A stretch of DNA of 64,000 nucleotides from Petunia secreta (taxonomy: Eukaryota; Streptophyta; Magnoliopsida; Solanales; Solanaceae). Within the stretch, counting starts at the first letter, position 1; each line of letters opens with the position of its first letter. Position numbers and translations under genes: made by a program. The DNA is taken from the NCBI GenBank assembly GCA_029990175.1, contig JARKIP010000053.1, positions 19,052,001 through 19,116,000 of the forward strand, in the 5' to 3' direction. Below, piece after piece: positions 1 to 11,003 of the stretch. The notes under the pieces are model-generated. The model was not told the DNA's origin and searched no databases. It saw only the letters and a program-made list of their open reading frames with translations.

Positions 1-201
1 GAGGAAAGAAGAAACGCTAGAATGGACAGAAGGATTGACGGGTTCAGGAGGCAGCTGGAGAGGCAAAATGATGAGCTGGCCTGGATGAATGCTGAAAATA
101 CTAGGCTGGATGCGGAGCTGGAACGTGAACGTGAAGGAAACTCTCGTCGCCTTGCCTTGTTGCTTGCTCACTTTAACATCCCTGATATTCCCCTATTCTG
201 A
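1..201 (+). CDS. C-terminal coiled-coil fragment of an unrecognised ORF
   Basis: The frame opens at base 1, so the N-terminus lies outside the window, and it ends with TGA at 199-201. The 66 visible residues are dominated by Glu, Arg and Leu with heptad-like spacing up to about residue 50, which suggests a coiled coil. A short hydrophobic tail follows. I do not recognise a family. Its place 5' of a PPT-like stretch and a Copia-type LTR on the same strand suggests the last ORF of that retroelement, or a fragment it carries. A host exon is possible but less likely in this context. Confidence 0.4.
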   Translation, partial: EERRNARMDRRIDGFRRQLERQNDELAWMNAENTRLDAELEREREGNSRRLALLLAHFNIPDIPLF

Positions 202-646
202 ATCAGTTCCTTTCCCAAGTCCCCTCTTTTGTTCTTAAAATGGCCTGGTTTTAAGACAATTATTATATTTTGATTTGTAATATGTGAATGTTGTTTTAGA
301 TGTTTAAGCCGGTTTGGCACTTATGTCGATATAAATATCCTGCTTTGCTAGTATTCATTATCTGAAACAGGTTGCAGACGTTTAAAGGTTGGCTAGCTGC
401 CTATGGCACTAGAGTCAACTTGACTTAATATAAGTTGAGCAGGTTCTTACAACTGTGGAACTTTTCGATGATGCCAAAAGGGGGAAGTTAGATGTTGTTT
501 AGTTCATTGTATGTTTTGTGACCTATTTTTTTGCCTAACTGTATTACCCTGGTTCTTGTTTAGTGTTTGCAGTTTTACAAGTTCTTGTGCTTATATACCC
601 TCGGTGAGACAACATTATTTGTCATCATCAAAAAGGGAGAATTTAT
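202..646 (+). other. 3' untranslated segment of Copia-type element with polypurine tract
   Basis: No convincing coding frame. Two motifs rich in A and G occur (a GGGGGAAG stretch near 480 and AAAAAGGGAGAA at about 630-641). The second directly precedes the TG that starts the LTR and is the likely polypurine tract for plus-strand DNA synthesis. Confidence 0.4.
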
Positions 647-1576
647 TGAAGGATGAGATTTTGAAGATGGCAAAAGACCTGGTGCTAAGTGGACTACGAA
701 AAGGTTCACAGTTGAGTTGAGAAGACTGAGCTGTTCAACGGGATAATCTAGTCAGAGTTGAAGAAGGAGAAAAAGTACAGCTGGAGTCAATGTTCCAATC
801 CTACCGGGAAAAGAAGAAGAAAGTGACGGTGCTGAAATAGACGCGGTTCCTAAGTAGAAAAGGATTGGAAACTAAGGCAAATTAACTTAGGTTTTAAACA
901 AGGCAATATGGGTAAACCTTATTTTAAACGGATTCCAAAGTAGAAAAGGAGTTCTAAACTTAGTTGGATCTGGCTAAGTCAAACTCTATATATGCAAGTT
1001 AATTTGGCCAGAATTATTTTACGCACTCAAGACATCTTAACAGAGCAAATCAAGAATAAACAGATCGTGAGAAGCATTGTGTGCAAGAACAAAGGCTGAG
1101 CAGCAGAACCTTACGAAGGAGCAGTTTTATAGTTAAGTCTGTTGTTTTAGTTTTTGTTATAGGCTATCGAGTTGTAATCTATCAGCTTGTTAAGAAGCAT
1201 ATAGTAGAGGTTACTCTTTGGTGAAGTAGAGTCGACCTTATAAGCTAACGTGTGGCCTGGAAGGTTCTAGGTACTAGGGAGGTCTAGTTCCTTGATTACA
1301 CTACGTTGTAGTCTAAAACTTGCTCGGATTTTCCTTTAGTGGAAGAGTTGTAATCCCAAGAGTTTGGGTCGTGGTTTTTATCCCTTGAGCAAGGATTTTT
1401 TCACGTAAAAATCTCTGTGTTATTTACGTTTCCGCATTAAGTTTAAGTTTCAAAGATAGGTGAAACTTGCAAGGAACCTGGTTCTTTGTAAGTTAGGCGC
1501 TAAAAGTTAAAGGCAAGTTTTAGAAATTTAAAACTCGGGTAAGGACAGTATTCACCTCCCCCTCTAGTGTCTTACA
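647..1576 (+). repeat. 3' LTR of a Copia-type element
   Basis: The segment starts TGAAGGATGAG directly after a polypurine tract and ends CTTACA at 1576, giving TG...CA ends and about 930 bp. A TATA-like box is at 985-993, and the T/C-rich run CACCTCCCCCTCTAG near the 3' end is typical of plant Copia LTRs, from memory. The matching 5' LTR would lie outside the window. Just beyond the end, 4 bp of older sequence (TAGG) precede the Ogre insertion and continue at 23205. Family assignment is inference from ends and context, since no Copia pol is visible. Confidence 0.5.
985..993 (+). promoter_or_regulatory. TATA-like box in Copia-type LTR
   Basis: CTATATATG lies about 340 bp inside the LTR, where a U3 promoter would be expected. 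Position and composition are the only support. Confidence 0.3.
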
Positions 1577-1580
1577 TAGG
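1576..1580. repeat. Left target-site duplication of Ogre-like element
   Basis: ATAGG directly precedes the left LTR. Its partner GTAGG follows the right LTR at 23200-23204. Four of five bases agree, which is consistent with one mutation since insertion. Confidence 0.7.
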
Positions 1581-4500
1581 TGTCACACCCCATTTTTCGA
1601 AGCTCGGATTGAGTTCAAAGGTCGGGTTTGACTGGGTGACTCGATTGAGTCAAAATTGGAGTCGCCACCTAATAAATTTGTATAACAGGCGTATCAGGTC
1701 ACCTAAATTTTCTAAGTGTCTAAAGTTAATTCCGGGCAGGTCTCTAACAGAGATCCTAAGGTAAGAAGCCCTTATGACTCGGGGAGAAGGTGTTAGGCAC
1801 TTCCCGAGTCCCACTAAAAGTGGTTCCCAACCGAGTTTTAAAATTTTAGGATATTCACTAAGCACATAAGCAAGATTTTCTAGAAGGGGATTTTAAATGA
1901 TCCCCCGGGGTTAAATATGAACACGAGTTGCAATAATGGTTAAGAAAATAAATTAGGTTTAAACAATTTAACTTTAATGAAAATAGGGCCAGAAATCGAA
2001 ATAAATCATTAAACAGAACACGTTGCGCAAGTAAAACACTTCAGCGCCTGAACATTCCAATCTCTTTGCGTTTCTGGGCCAAGCGCATTAACCAATTTCG
2101 AATATAGCCCCTACAGATGCAATATTTTGACTTTTAGCGAGACTAAAAGTGTAGTGATGTCTATTAGGCAAAGTATTCATTCAAATGAGTTTTATGACTA
2201 GAAAATAGTATCATAAAAAAAAAATATTTTTTGAACATGATTTCCCAAAATACACAATAACTTAAACGAAAAGGGACAAAAAATAGAAATTTATTGTGTA
2301 TAAGGGATGTTCGTTGTCCTTTGAAGGCATTTTGACATTAATTATCAAGTACCGTTTCATAGACAACTATCACTTTTGGGGTCGAGCAAATAGGAATGTT
2401 TTGATAAAAAGGTGAACACACAAAGCAAATCAAATGCATATAAAGGGGCCCGCATATATATATATATATATATTAACGTTATATTCATGCAATACATGTT
2501 AGGTTATCTACTAAGGTGGTTTGCGATTTCATAAAGAAAGTACATATATATAACGTATTTAAATCGTATAGCTTGACCCCGAAAAGCATATACTTTCTTC
2601 CTTATACACTATTAAGTGAGTGTAAAGGAAAATGTATTAACTCTTCAAAAGAGGATAGATTTTAAACTTTTGCAAGAACAGTGACTTAGAAATAAAATAG
2701 GCCCGTGTCTAGTTTTCTGTAAATTTCAATTGAGATGAAGTTTTGGATGAATAACCCTTATTAACACGTCCTTGCAAAAATAGCCACCTGTTCTCTAAAT
2801 ATATCAAAGTTAAATGTAATTTTCAAAATTTTAAGACGCTGCCTATTGGCATGCCCTTGCGTTTTACAGAAATAAACCTTAACTGAAGTAAATTGCAAAA
2901 ATAACCTCTGTTTAAATAAAAAATCAAAAACTCCACCCCTTATTTAGCAAAATCAGCCCTACAAATTCCAGATTTCAGAATATCATCTGTTGTGCAGTTT
3001 AATATATTTCTAATGTCGAGTTAAAACTTAGGAATGCACAAACAACAAATTAACTTGTGATTTCAAACCATAAGCAAGTGAAAGACAAGAGAAAATAGGG
3101 TCCCTGGTAACCCCTAAACACTGCAGCTTGCTACTGCACTTTCCATTGCTTAATACAATGTTTCACGACCTATTTTAATATAGTACACTTCCATAGTTCA
3201 TACTTTGGACTTTGTTCATATACAAATACAAAAATAATAAAGGAAACTAAAGTTGAAATACATAGAAAAAAGAAGGTAAAAGTGAGGTGTCCTGAGTACA
3301 CCCATGATAGCTTTTCCCAGCTTGTTTCACCCTTCTGTTTCAAACTTCTGGAAAGGGCTAAACTATGACTAAAGCATCTGTTAGAGCCTTTTAGAAGAGA
3401 GGAACCTGCATACAGTCTAACAATGGTATGGCCCTTTTAAAAAGTCATCCAAAATCCTGCAAGATAAGGTTAATCCATGGCCAAAAGGAGGCGCAAGCAA
3501 ACAGACATATGTGCTCACAACAACCAGTGTTCTAGCATGCCATTCATTCAGTTTATGAAAGTCTACCTTGAAGATAGAAGGAACTGGATAGCAGCCAACA
3601 ATTTCAGAGCAGTAAACCCCCAAACTATGCCCTTAGATGCAAGAAACCAATGAAAATATGGAACTTATATTCTGCCTTTTTGAAGAGAGAGTGAGGACCT
3701 TTTTTTAACTATTTCTAGCGTGTCAGTGTCTGCCTAATAAGAGAAGGACTGCCCCCTTTTATAGTTTTAGGGTAGGGGTTTACTATTTAATTTTAGGTGT
3801 GGAAAAGGGGTCAAATAAAATTAGTAAAAAAATTATAAGGCAAGAAATGATTAAGGAAATCATTTTTTCAATCAAAAGGAGTCTACTCCCATAAATAAAC
3901 TTAATTAATTAATTTTCGAAATTAAAATAGCTATAATTTTAAAAGAGTCTTATCTCCTAAGAAATATACATACATAATTTTAAATTACTTGTAAAACATA
4001 CCAAATTTTAGTTATCAAAATCATAACTTGATTTTAAAAGAAATATTCTGGAACTATGTATCAAGCCTTGATTTAGGTTTCAGATTATTTTCAAAGATGA
4101 CCAGATTAACATACTGATTCTATTTAACAGATTTCAATTATATCCCAGTCATAACTAAGTTTTCAGTATCTCTATGACTGCATTCACACCAAGATTCAAC
4201 TATAAACAGTTTAGTATTGTGTAACATCCTATTTCAAAGCAAACCAATACATTGAAGACACAAATTCCAGTCATAACAACTTAGAAAGTTCAGAGTAGCG
4301 ATCGTTAAGTTGCACCTAATTTTCTTCTAATATAGTGTAAGTGTCAAGGGTCAAACGGAAAATTCAATGAATAACAGTTAGAGAGGCAAACTTCAATCAA
4401 GATACTAACACGCGTCATGATTTTAACAATATAAAAGCATGGTTCCAATTTAATGGTTTTAATTCCGGTAAACAAAATAGCATGTTCAAAAGATGGAAAT

Positions 4501-5733
4501 GCACATGCTTGTTCGAATACCTAATCAGAAACAAGATGGGAAAGCGAACAAATAAAAATCAGAAAGGAAAAAATGGAAACTTTACCGGGTCGGGTTAGGG
4601 CAGAAAACGGGTCGGGTTCGTGCTTGATCCGCAAATCTTGAGTTCGAATCACTTATTTCTTGACTTGTACATGTGTAGAAATTGATAATCTTCATGATTT
4701 CTTGCCTTGATTTACCCGGATTTGAAGTGATATGCTTGTTTGATCTTGTTTTTCTTCGTCAAAAAGGGACTGCGAGAGAGAAGGGACAAAAACACCACGA
4801 TTGACGACGTAATCATCGGAGAAATAGGGGTGCCGCGGTGGGGTTGTAGGTGTACTTGGACGTTTTTGGGCGAAGGGGGAGAAGGGGAGGGGCTGGCGGC
4901 TGGTAGGGGGAGAGGGGAAGGGGGAAATGAATCTAGGGCTTATTTGGTAAAAGGGGAGTGTTTGGTTAAAGATGAAAAAATGAAGAATTAGTTAGTGGAA
5001 GATGATGTGGGCGGATGATTGGCTAGAAATGTGCCACGTATGCGTGTGTGGGCTGATGTGTGTGCGCGTGGGTCCCTGAGAGAGTGATGTGTATATGTAG
5101 TATGTGTTTTATATATATTTATGCGTATATATGCTGTATATTTCGGGTATATGGGGGTATATTTGGTCAATAATTAGCTTTAAAATGCTAATAAATAAGA
5201 GAAAAATTAATAAAATATAAGGAGTAATATTATAGATTTAGAAAAAAAGAATAATTGATTTAAAATAATTATAAATGAATTTATGTACTATCAATTGAAT
5301 GTAAATAATTGCAAAATGTATATTCGGGTATAATTAGCCAATAATTTGGTTTAAAAAATGCTAATAAAATAAGAGAAAAACTAATAAAAATATGAGGAGT
5401 AATATTGTAGACTTAAAAAATAATAATTGACTCAAAATAATTATAAATAAATTTATGTAACATTAATTGAATATAAATAATTGTAAAAATGGATATTCAA
5501 GTACATAAATTGCATAAATGATTACAATATTGTACTATCACTTCGAAAATGACTTAAATGGCGTATTTATGTAATATAATCGCATTGAAGTACGTATGTA
5601 TATAGATAGGACGTTGGTGATATGGATAAGGGTTCGATAATTGACGCGATTTTGTCTAAAATATTAAAATTGTATTTTCAAAGTTTTGTATGATAAAAAT
5701 GTAAAATAGGAGGGACAAAATTGGGTGTCAACA
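1581..5733 (-). repeat. 3' LTR of Ogre-like element
   Basis: Starts TGTCACACCCC and ends GGGTGTCAACA on the plus strand, with short imperfect inverted ends (TGTTGACACCC on the coding strand). It is collinear over its full length with 18958-23199. The only large difference is the AT run at 2454-2473. Several small frames inside it are shared with the other LTR but resemble no known protein. Confidence 0.93.
2454..2473. repeat. (AT)10 microsatellite in 3' LTR
   Basis: Twenty bases of alternating AT. The equivalent site in the 5' LTR (19823-19936) holds 57 units. Confidence 0.95.
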
Positions 5734-5752
5734 GCTGCCCCTCTTTGCCCGG
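5734..5752 (-). promoter_or_regulatory. Polypurine tract of Ogre-like element
   Basis: On the minus strand AAAGAGGGGCAGC abuts the LTR start TGTTGACACCC. Position directly 5' of the 3' LTR and purine content identify it as the plus-strand primer site. Confidence 0.85.
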
Positions 5753-6005
5753 GGATGATGAAAGAGTCTTCGGACAAAGATGTTGACAGTGCGGCCAATT
5801 TTGTCATGACTCTGAAAGGATGTATTTAGAGATTATGGGTGGTCGTGTAGGGTGCCGAATTGTAGTGTCGTTGCAATGCCAGTTTGTATGCCCTGCGATA
5901 AGAGTGAGTTTTTTGCGAGTAATACATATAGGTAAGTGCATAAATATATTTACTGTCATTTTGAGTGTCAACCGTCAATGTGTCGTGATCCCTCGTTGTG
6001 AGACA
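5753..6005 (-). other. 3' untranslated spacer, no gene seen
   Basis: Spacer between the PPT and the minisatellite. Short frames only, and no family recognised. Confidence 0.6.
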
Positions 6006-6308
6006 TTTGCATGCTCGTCAAGAGCCATTTTGCCTGCTCATCCAGAGCTGTTTGCCTGCTCGTCATGAGCTATTTTGCCTGCTCGTCATGAGCTATTTTG
6101 CCTTCTTGTCAGGAGCTGTTTGCCTGCTCGTCAAGAGCTATTTTGCCTCCTTGTCAAGAGCTATTTTGCCTGCTCGTCAAGAGCTATTTTGCCTTTTCGT
6201 CAGGAGCTTTTGCCTGCTCATTAAGAGCTATTTTGCCTCCTCGTCAAAAGCTATTTTGCCTGCTCGTCAAGAGCCATTTTGCCTGCTCGTCAAGAGCTAT
6301 TTTGCCTG
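6006..6308. repeat. 24-bp minisatellite, about 13 copies, in Ogre 3' UTR
   Basis: Repeat unit is about 24 bp, with core GCTCGTCAAGAGCTATTTTG. Thirteen cores can be counted with 1-5 changes each and occasional 1-2 bp indels. Tandem repeats between the pol end and the 3' LTR are known for Ogre/Tat elements and have been proposed as seeds of satellite DNA. A plus-strand frame of 118 codons running through the array is a by-product of the 24-bp periodicity. Confidence 0.9.
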
Positions 6309-6704
6309 TTGTGCTGAGTTGTATACCCTGCATGCAACGAGTAACATGAAGTGATAAATATAGAGATATTATCATGTCCGTAGGACTGCCTGAAATGTTG
6401 TTATGCTGATTGTCACATCGTTCGTCTTTTGGTGGCCTGCACTCAAAGAAAATTTGTAAGTTCTTGGGGGAGGAAGGTTTCGTTTGTGCATCCTGCGCCT
6501 TTTTTTTTGGTGTCTTCTTTCGCGAATGCCGGACCTTGGTCAAACTACGGGGAGTAAAAGAAAAAGAGTAAAGAGAAAGTAGGCATGCGTTTTTTAAAAA
6601 AAGGTTTGTGAAAAAAAATGTATTTTATTCCATCGAATCAATAGACCGCTTTGTGTAATACAAGAACAATGTTGCAATTGTTGTCTTTCAGATTGTAGTA
6701 AAAC

Positions 6705-6925
6705 ATCCTTGAGGAATTTTGAGGTAAGGACCTCAAAATTCTGCCCCAGTTTCTGCACTTGGCTTTCTTCTGAAATTTTTGAGAGAATATCAAAAATTTC
6801 TGCCCCAGTTTCTGCACTTAGCTTTCTCCTGAAATTTCTCTCAAAAATTTCTGCCCGGTATTGATCTCAGCTTGTCCTTTTGAATTTTTGAGAGATCCTC
6901 AAAAATTCTGCCCCAGTGTTCACTT
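6705..6925. repeat. Degenerate 55-65 bp tandem repeat in Ogre 3' UTR
   Basis: The phrase TTCTGCCCCAGT recurs three times (about 6740, 6800, 6907), with a shorter TTCTGCCC form near 6850. GAAATTTTTGAGAGA-type spacers lie between. Units differ in length, so the array is older than the 24-bp minisatellite beside it. Confidence 0.65.
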
Positions 6926-7058
6926 CGTGGAGAAAATAAAATTTTCGTATTAATGCGACCGAACCTTGGGTAGGTTGCCTACGTATCCCGCTTGGGGAAT
7001 CAGGCCGTAACGTAGTTCCAGATTACATGAGATATTGCATAAGGAATAAAGCTATTAG

Positions 7059-7966
7059 CTAGTGCAGGTTCTCAGATGTAATATCTTTTGACAGCGTCTC
7101 CGTTGATTTGCTTCGGCCAAACTTCAGCATCCATTTCTGCCAGTATGAGTGCTCCTCCGTGAGAACTCGATGAACCATATAAGGTCCTTGCCAGTTTGGT
7201 GCAAACTTGCCCTTTGCTTCTTCCTGATTAGGGAATATCTTCTTCAGAACCAACTGTCTAGGTTCGAATGATCTTACGCGGACCTTTTTGTTGAATGATT
7301 TCGCCATTATTTGCTGATACAACTGTCCATGGCATATTGCATTCATTCTCTTGCCGTCAATGAGTGCCAATTGTTCCATTCTCCTCTTAATCCATTCTGC
7401 GTCTGTTAGTTCTGCTTCTTGAATAACCCTTAGAGAGGGAATCTCCACTTCTGCTGGTATTACTGCTTCAGTGCCATAGACTAGGAGATAAGGGGTAGCT
7501 CCTGTTGACGTTCTCATTGTGGTGCGGTACCCTAACAGAGCATAAGGAAGATTCTCGTGCCACTGTCTTGAATTGTCGATCATCTTGCGCAGTATTTTCT
7601 TGATGTTCTTGTTGGCCGCCTCAACTGCTCCATTCATCTGAGGCCTATATGCAGTAGAGTTGCGGTGCTTGATTTTGAAAGTATCACAAGTTGCTCTCAT
7701 CAAGTCACTGTTGAGATTGGATCTATTTTCAGTGATAACTGACTCGGGGATTCCAAATCGGCATATCATCTTGTCTCGGACGAAATCAACCATTACCTTC
7801 TTCGTCACCGACTTGTAGGATGCAGCTTCCACCCATTTGGTGAAGTAATCAATGGCTACCAGTATGAACCTATGTCCATTTGATGCGGCGGGTTCAATTG
7901 GCCCTATGACGTCCATTCTCCAAGCAGCGAATGGCCAAGGCAATCCCATAACATTAAGCTCATTCG
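7059..7966 (-). pseudogene. Integrase core and C-terminal part, Ogre-like element
   Basis: Integrase core (rve fold) of the Tat lineage, which joins element cDNA to host DNA. First catalytic Asp is in RMDVIGP near residue 13 of the open frame. The region of the second Asp reads VITENRSN, with Glu (GAA) in place of the usual Asp. The Glu lies in NGAVEAANK. The frame runs to a stop at 7059 and includes the C-terminal GKFAPNWQGPY segment, typical of Tat integrases. It is separated from the upstream zinc-binding part by a one-base frameshift near 7963 in a C-run. The Asp-to-Glu change may reduce or abolish catalysis. Confidence 0.88.
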
Positions 7967-8559
7967 GGGGGTACCCGAATCATGTCTCCGTGCACTTGGC
8001 ATTGATGGCATTTCTTTATGTATTTTATGCAATCGTGCTCCATGGTCATCCAAAAGTATCCTGTCCTTAATATCTTCTTTGCAAGCATGAAACCATTCAT
8101 ATGCGGACCACAAGTTCCAGCATAAACTTCTTCTAGCGGTCTAACAGCTTCTTTAGCATCCACGCATCTCAGCAAACCTAAGTCAGGCGTCCTCCGGTAC
8201 AGGATTTCGCCATTTAAAAAGAAACCATTTGCCAATCTCCGCAATGTCTTCTTCTGAAGGCTTGTAGCATTCTCAGGATAAAGGTTTTCTTTGAGGAATT
8301 TCTTAATGTCATGGAACCATGGCTCTCCGTCCGATTCTTCTTCTACCTGAAAGCAATATGCTGGTTGCTCTTTCGCTGCTATGGGTATTGCATCAATGTA
8401 ATTCTTGTCTGGGTGCTGAATCATGGAAGATATCGTGGCCGGGGCGTCAGCAAACACATTCTGCAGTCTAGGTACATGCCGAAATTCTATCTTGACGAAC
8501 CTCTTGCTCAATTCTTTTATGCACTCCAAATACGGCAATATTTTAGAATTCTTTGCTGC
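7960..8559 (-). pseudogene. End of second RNase H and integrase zinc-binding domain
   Basis: This continues the pol frame after a TAG stop at 8560-8562, probably a mutated Trp codon. The first 60 residues complete the archaeal-type RNase H. An H2C2 zinc-binding domain follows: HMNGF near the His pair and CHQCQ for the Cys pair, ending before the frameshift at 7963. It directs cDNA-end binding in integrase. Same frame as the RT/RNase H block upstream, so one point mutation separates them. Confidence 0.82.
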
Positions 8560-9852
8560 CTACTCACCTCGTACTTGATGTATCAGCAAATCTGAATCTC
8601 CAATTGCCAACAGTTCTTGCACATTCATGTCTATGGCCATCCTGAGCCCTAAAATACAGGCTTCGTATTCTGCCATGTTGTTGGTGCAAGGGAATCTGAG
8701 CTTAGCAGTGGCCAGGTAATGCTGGCCAGTTTCAGAAATCAATACTGCTCCAATGCCAAATCCTTTGAAGTTTACTGCTCCGTCGAAGAACATTCTCCAA
8801 CCATCATACTCTTCGGTGATGTCTTCTCCGACGAACATGACCTCCTCTGGGAAGTAAGTATGCAAAGGCTCGTAGTCATCATCCACAGCGTTCTCGGCCA
8901 TGTGATCTGCCAAAGCTTGAGCTTTCATGGCTTTCTGAGTGACAAAGGTGATGTCAAACTCGCTAAGTAACATTTGCCATTTGGCTAACTTTCCGGTAGG
9001 CATCGGCTTCTGAAAGATGTATTTGAGAGGATCCATTCTTGAGATCAGTAGGGTTGCATATGATGTCAAATAGTGCCTCAGCTTCTGTGCTACCCAAGTC
9101 AATGCGCAACAGGTGCGTTCCAGCAGTGTGTACTTGGCTTCGTAAGGAGTGAACTTCTTACTCAGATAATATATTGCCCGCTCTTTCCTTCCTGTCAAAT
9201 CGTGCTGTCCTAACACACATCCGAATGCTGAATCTACCACAGACAAGTACAGTATCAAAGGTCGCCCTGGTTCGGGCGGAACCAACACGGGCGAGCTGGA
9301 CAAGTACTCCTTTATCCAATCGAATGTTTTCTGGCAATCCTCTGTCCACTCGATAACGGCATCTTTCCTCAACAATTTAATGATGGGTTCACATATAATA
9401 GTGGACTGGGCTATGAAACGACTAATGTAATTGAGTCGTCCTAAGAAACTCATGACTTCTTTCTTGCTTTTTGGTGGTGGCAATTCCTTGATGGCCTTGA
9501 TTTTGGCAAGATCCAACTCAATACCTCTTCTGCTGATGATAAAACCCAATAACTTTCCGGATGGAATACCGAAAGCACATTTTGCTGGGTTCAACTTCAA
9601 GTTGTACTTGCGCAAATTGTCCAAATGTTGGGAGCTTTTCTTTGATTTGATGATCACATCATCCACATACACCTCGATCTCCTTGTGCATTAAGTCATGG
9701 AACATTGTGGTCATTGCTCTCATGTAGGTAGCTCCAGCATTCTTCAAACCAAAAGGCATCACTTTGTAACAGTATGTCCCCCAAGAGGTAGTGAAAGCCG
9801 TCTTTTCCGCATCTTCCTCATCCATAAGCACTTGATATAACCAGCGAAACAA
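8560..9852 (-). pseudogene. RT palm/thumb, RNase H and archaeal-type RNase H, Ogre pol
   Basis: Open frame of 430 codons without its true start. RT motifs: MPFGLKNAGATY, then the catalytic YVDDVIIKS near residue 63. The linked RNase H starts around RPLILYLSVVDSAFG. A second, archaeal-type RNase H starts around WRMFFDGAVNFKGFG and includes NMAEYEACILGL. The dual RNase H is diagnostic of the Tat lineage. The domain copies RNA into cDNA and removes RNA from hybrids. A one-base deletion near 9845 shifts the frame from the upstream RT part, and TAG at 8560 ends it early. Confidence 0.9.
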
Positions 9853-10479
9853 TCTACGAAGGACTATAGTTCATGCTTTGCACAATTATTGATCAGGATG
9901 TGTATATTTGGTAAAGGGAAGTCATCTTTTGGGCTTGCCTTGTTCAAGTCTCTGTAATCCACACAAACTCTGATTTTCCCATCTTTTTCCGGCACTGGTA
10001 CGATGTTGGCCAACCAGGTTGGATATTCAACCGTTTTCAGTTTTTCCGCATTGAGCTGCTTGGTCACCTCCTCTCTGATTTTCACTAAGGTTGATGATTT
10101 GAATGTCCGGGCTTTTTGCTTGACCGGCGGGAAACCTGGATTAATAGGCAACTTGTGCGCGACGACATCCGTGCTTATGCCTGTCATATCATCATATGAC
10201 CATGCAAATACATCTTCATACTCTTTTAAGAATTCGATGTATTGTTTTCTAACTTCTGGGGTCAAGTGCGCACTAATCCTTGTTTCTTTCACGGCTTTGT
10301 TGTTTCCTAAATTAACCACCTCTGTTTCATCCAAATTTGGTTTAGGCTTATTTTCGAATTTCTTAATTTCCTCTTGTGTTGCCTCATCAAACTCTTCATA
10401 ATCGGGATCAGATTCTTCAAACACGGTTGTTTCGTTACACATTGCAGTTGTCGATTCGATGAAATTATTAGTTTGAGTG
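9853..10479 (-). pseudogene. RT N-terminal part (exon 2 start), Ogre pol
   Basis: Begins directly after a good acceptor (TTTACCTTTTCAG) with a frame that fits the upstream exon. The N-terminal 100 residues are acidic and unassigned. The RT fingers then follow: PVPEKDGKIRVCVDYRDLN and DDFPLPN. The frame ends with TAG at 9864-9866, where Gln is expected. A few codons later one base is missing, so the palm continues in another frame. Confidence 0.85.
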
Positions 10480-10698
10480 CTGAAAAGGTAAAGCAATGCA
10501 TAATTAAAAGGATTAACAAAAAGGAAAAAATGAGAGAAAAAGATCAATGCTTTTATTCATGAATCCTCGCAAAACAATGTTTGTAGGGAAACATTCGAAC
10601 ATGACAACTGAAAACAGGAAAGAAATGCAATTCTAACGACTCGGAGTCGTGTTTTATTTCGAAAGCATGAAAGAAAAACAAAAACCCCCTAGCTCTAC
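10480..10698 (-). other. Putative spliceosomal intron between protease linker and RT
   Basis: On the minus strand GTAGAG at 10698 starts and TTTCAG ends (at 10480) a 219-bp AT-rich segment with stop codons in all frames. Removing it joins the open frame ending at 10699 to the frame starting at 10479 without a shift. Ogre elements are known to carry an intron between PR and RT, so position and phase both support it. Exact donor choice is inferred. Confidence 0.7.
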
Positions 10699-11003
10699 CA
10701 AAGTCCGCGGTATGCTCGGGTTAAGTTGCTGGTCCAATTGTTCAGCGCAGCTCTAAGTTCAACTTTTGCAAGATTAAGAGGTTCGGTGTGCTCTTCCAGA
10801 ATTACACAACAATCTTCATCAGATAAAAACAACTTGTGCATGCCTACCAGCAGGTCTTCCTCGGCATCAACAACCTCCGATTTGTCCTCTTGTACTGCAA
10901 GTGCCTCCCCTGTGCGACCATCCCAGAGACCAGACGAGATAAAAACATGTAGTAGAGGTTTGACAGATCTTTTGTAGTACTTGAAATCCAAGTATGCTTC
11001 CTC
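10699..11003 (-). CDS. Linker coding segment between protease and RT
   Basis: About 98 codons on the minus strand, acidic in the middle and ending TRAYRGL just before the putative donor. No recognised domain. It follows the G-patch block after a stop codon at 11004 and runs in frame with RT once the intron is removed. Read as the C-terminal linker of the gag-pro segment, or the N-terminal leader of pol. Confidence 0.6.

Noticed and set aside
3417..3623. 68-codon minus-strand ORF in the Ogre LTR, repeated at 20878-21084
   Set aside because: Same reason: LTR duplication rather than conservation. No recognisable domain.
4740..4991. 83-codon plus-strand ORF in the Ogre LTR, repeated at 22206-22457 with few changes
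   Set aside because: Both copies lie in the LTRs and were identical at insertion, so similarity reflects recency. It is antisense to the element, low in complexity and resembles no family I know.
6006..6308. CRISPR-like array
   Set aside because: The repeats are directly contiguous with no unique spacers, and the genome is a plant.
5998..6354. 118-codon ORF with repeating Cys/Leu/Phe/Ala units
   Set aside because: Product of the 24-bp minisatellite, whose length is a multiple of three. It lies on the strand opposite to the element's genes.
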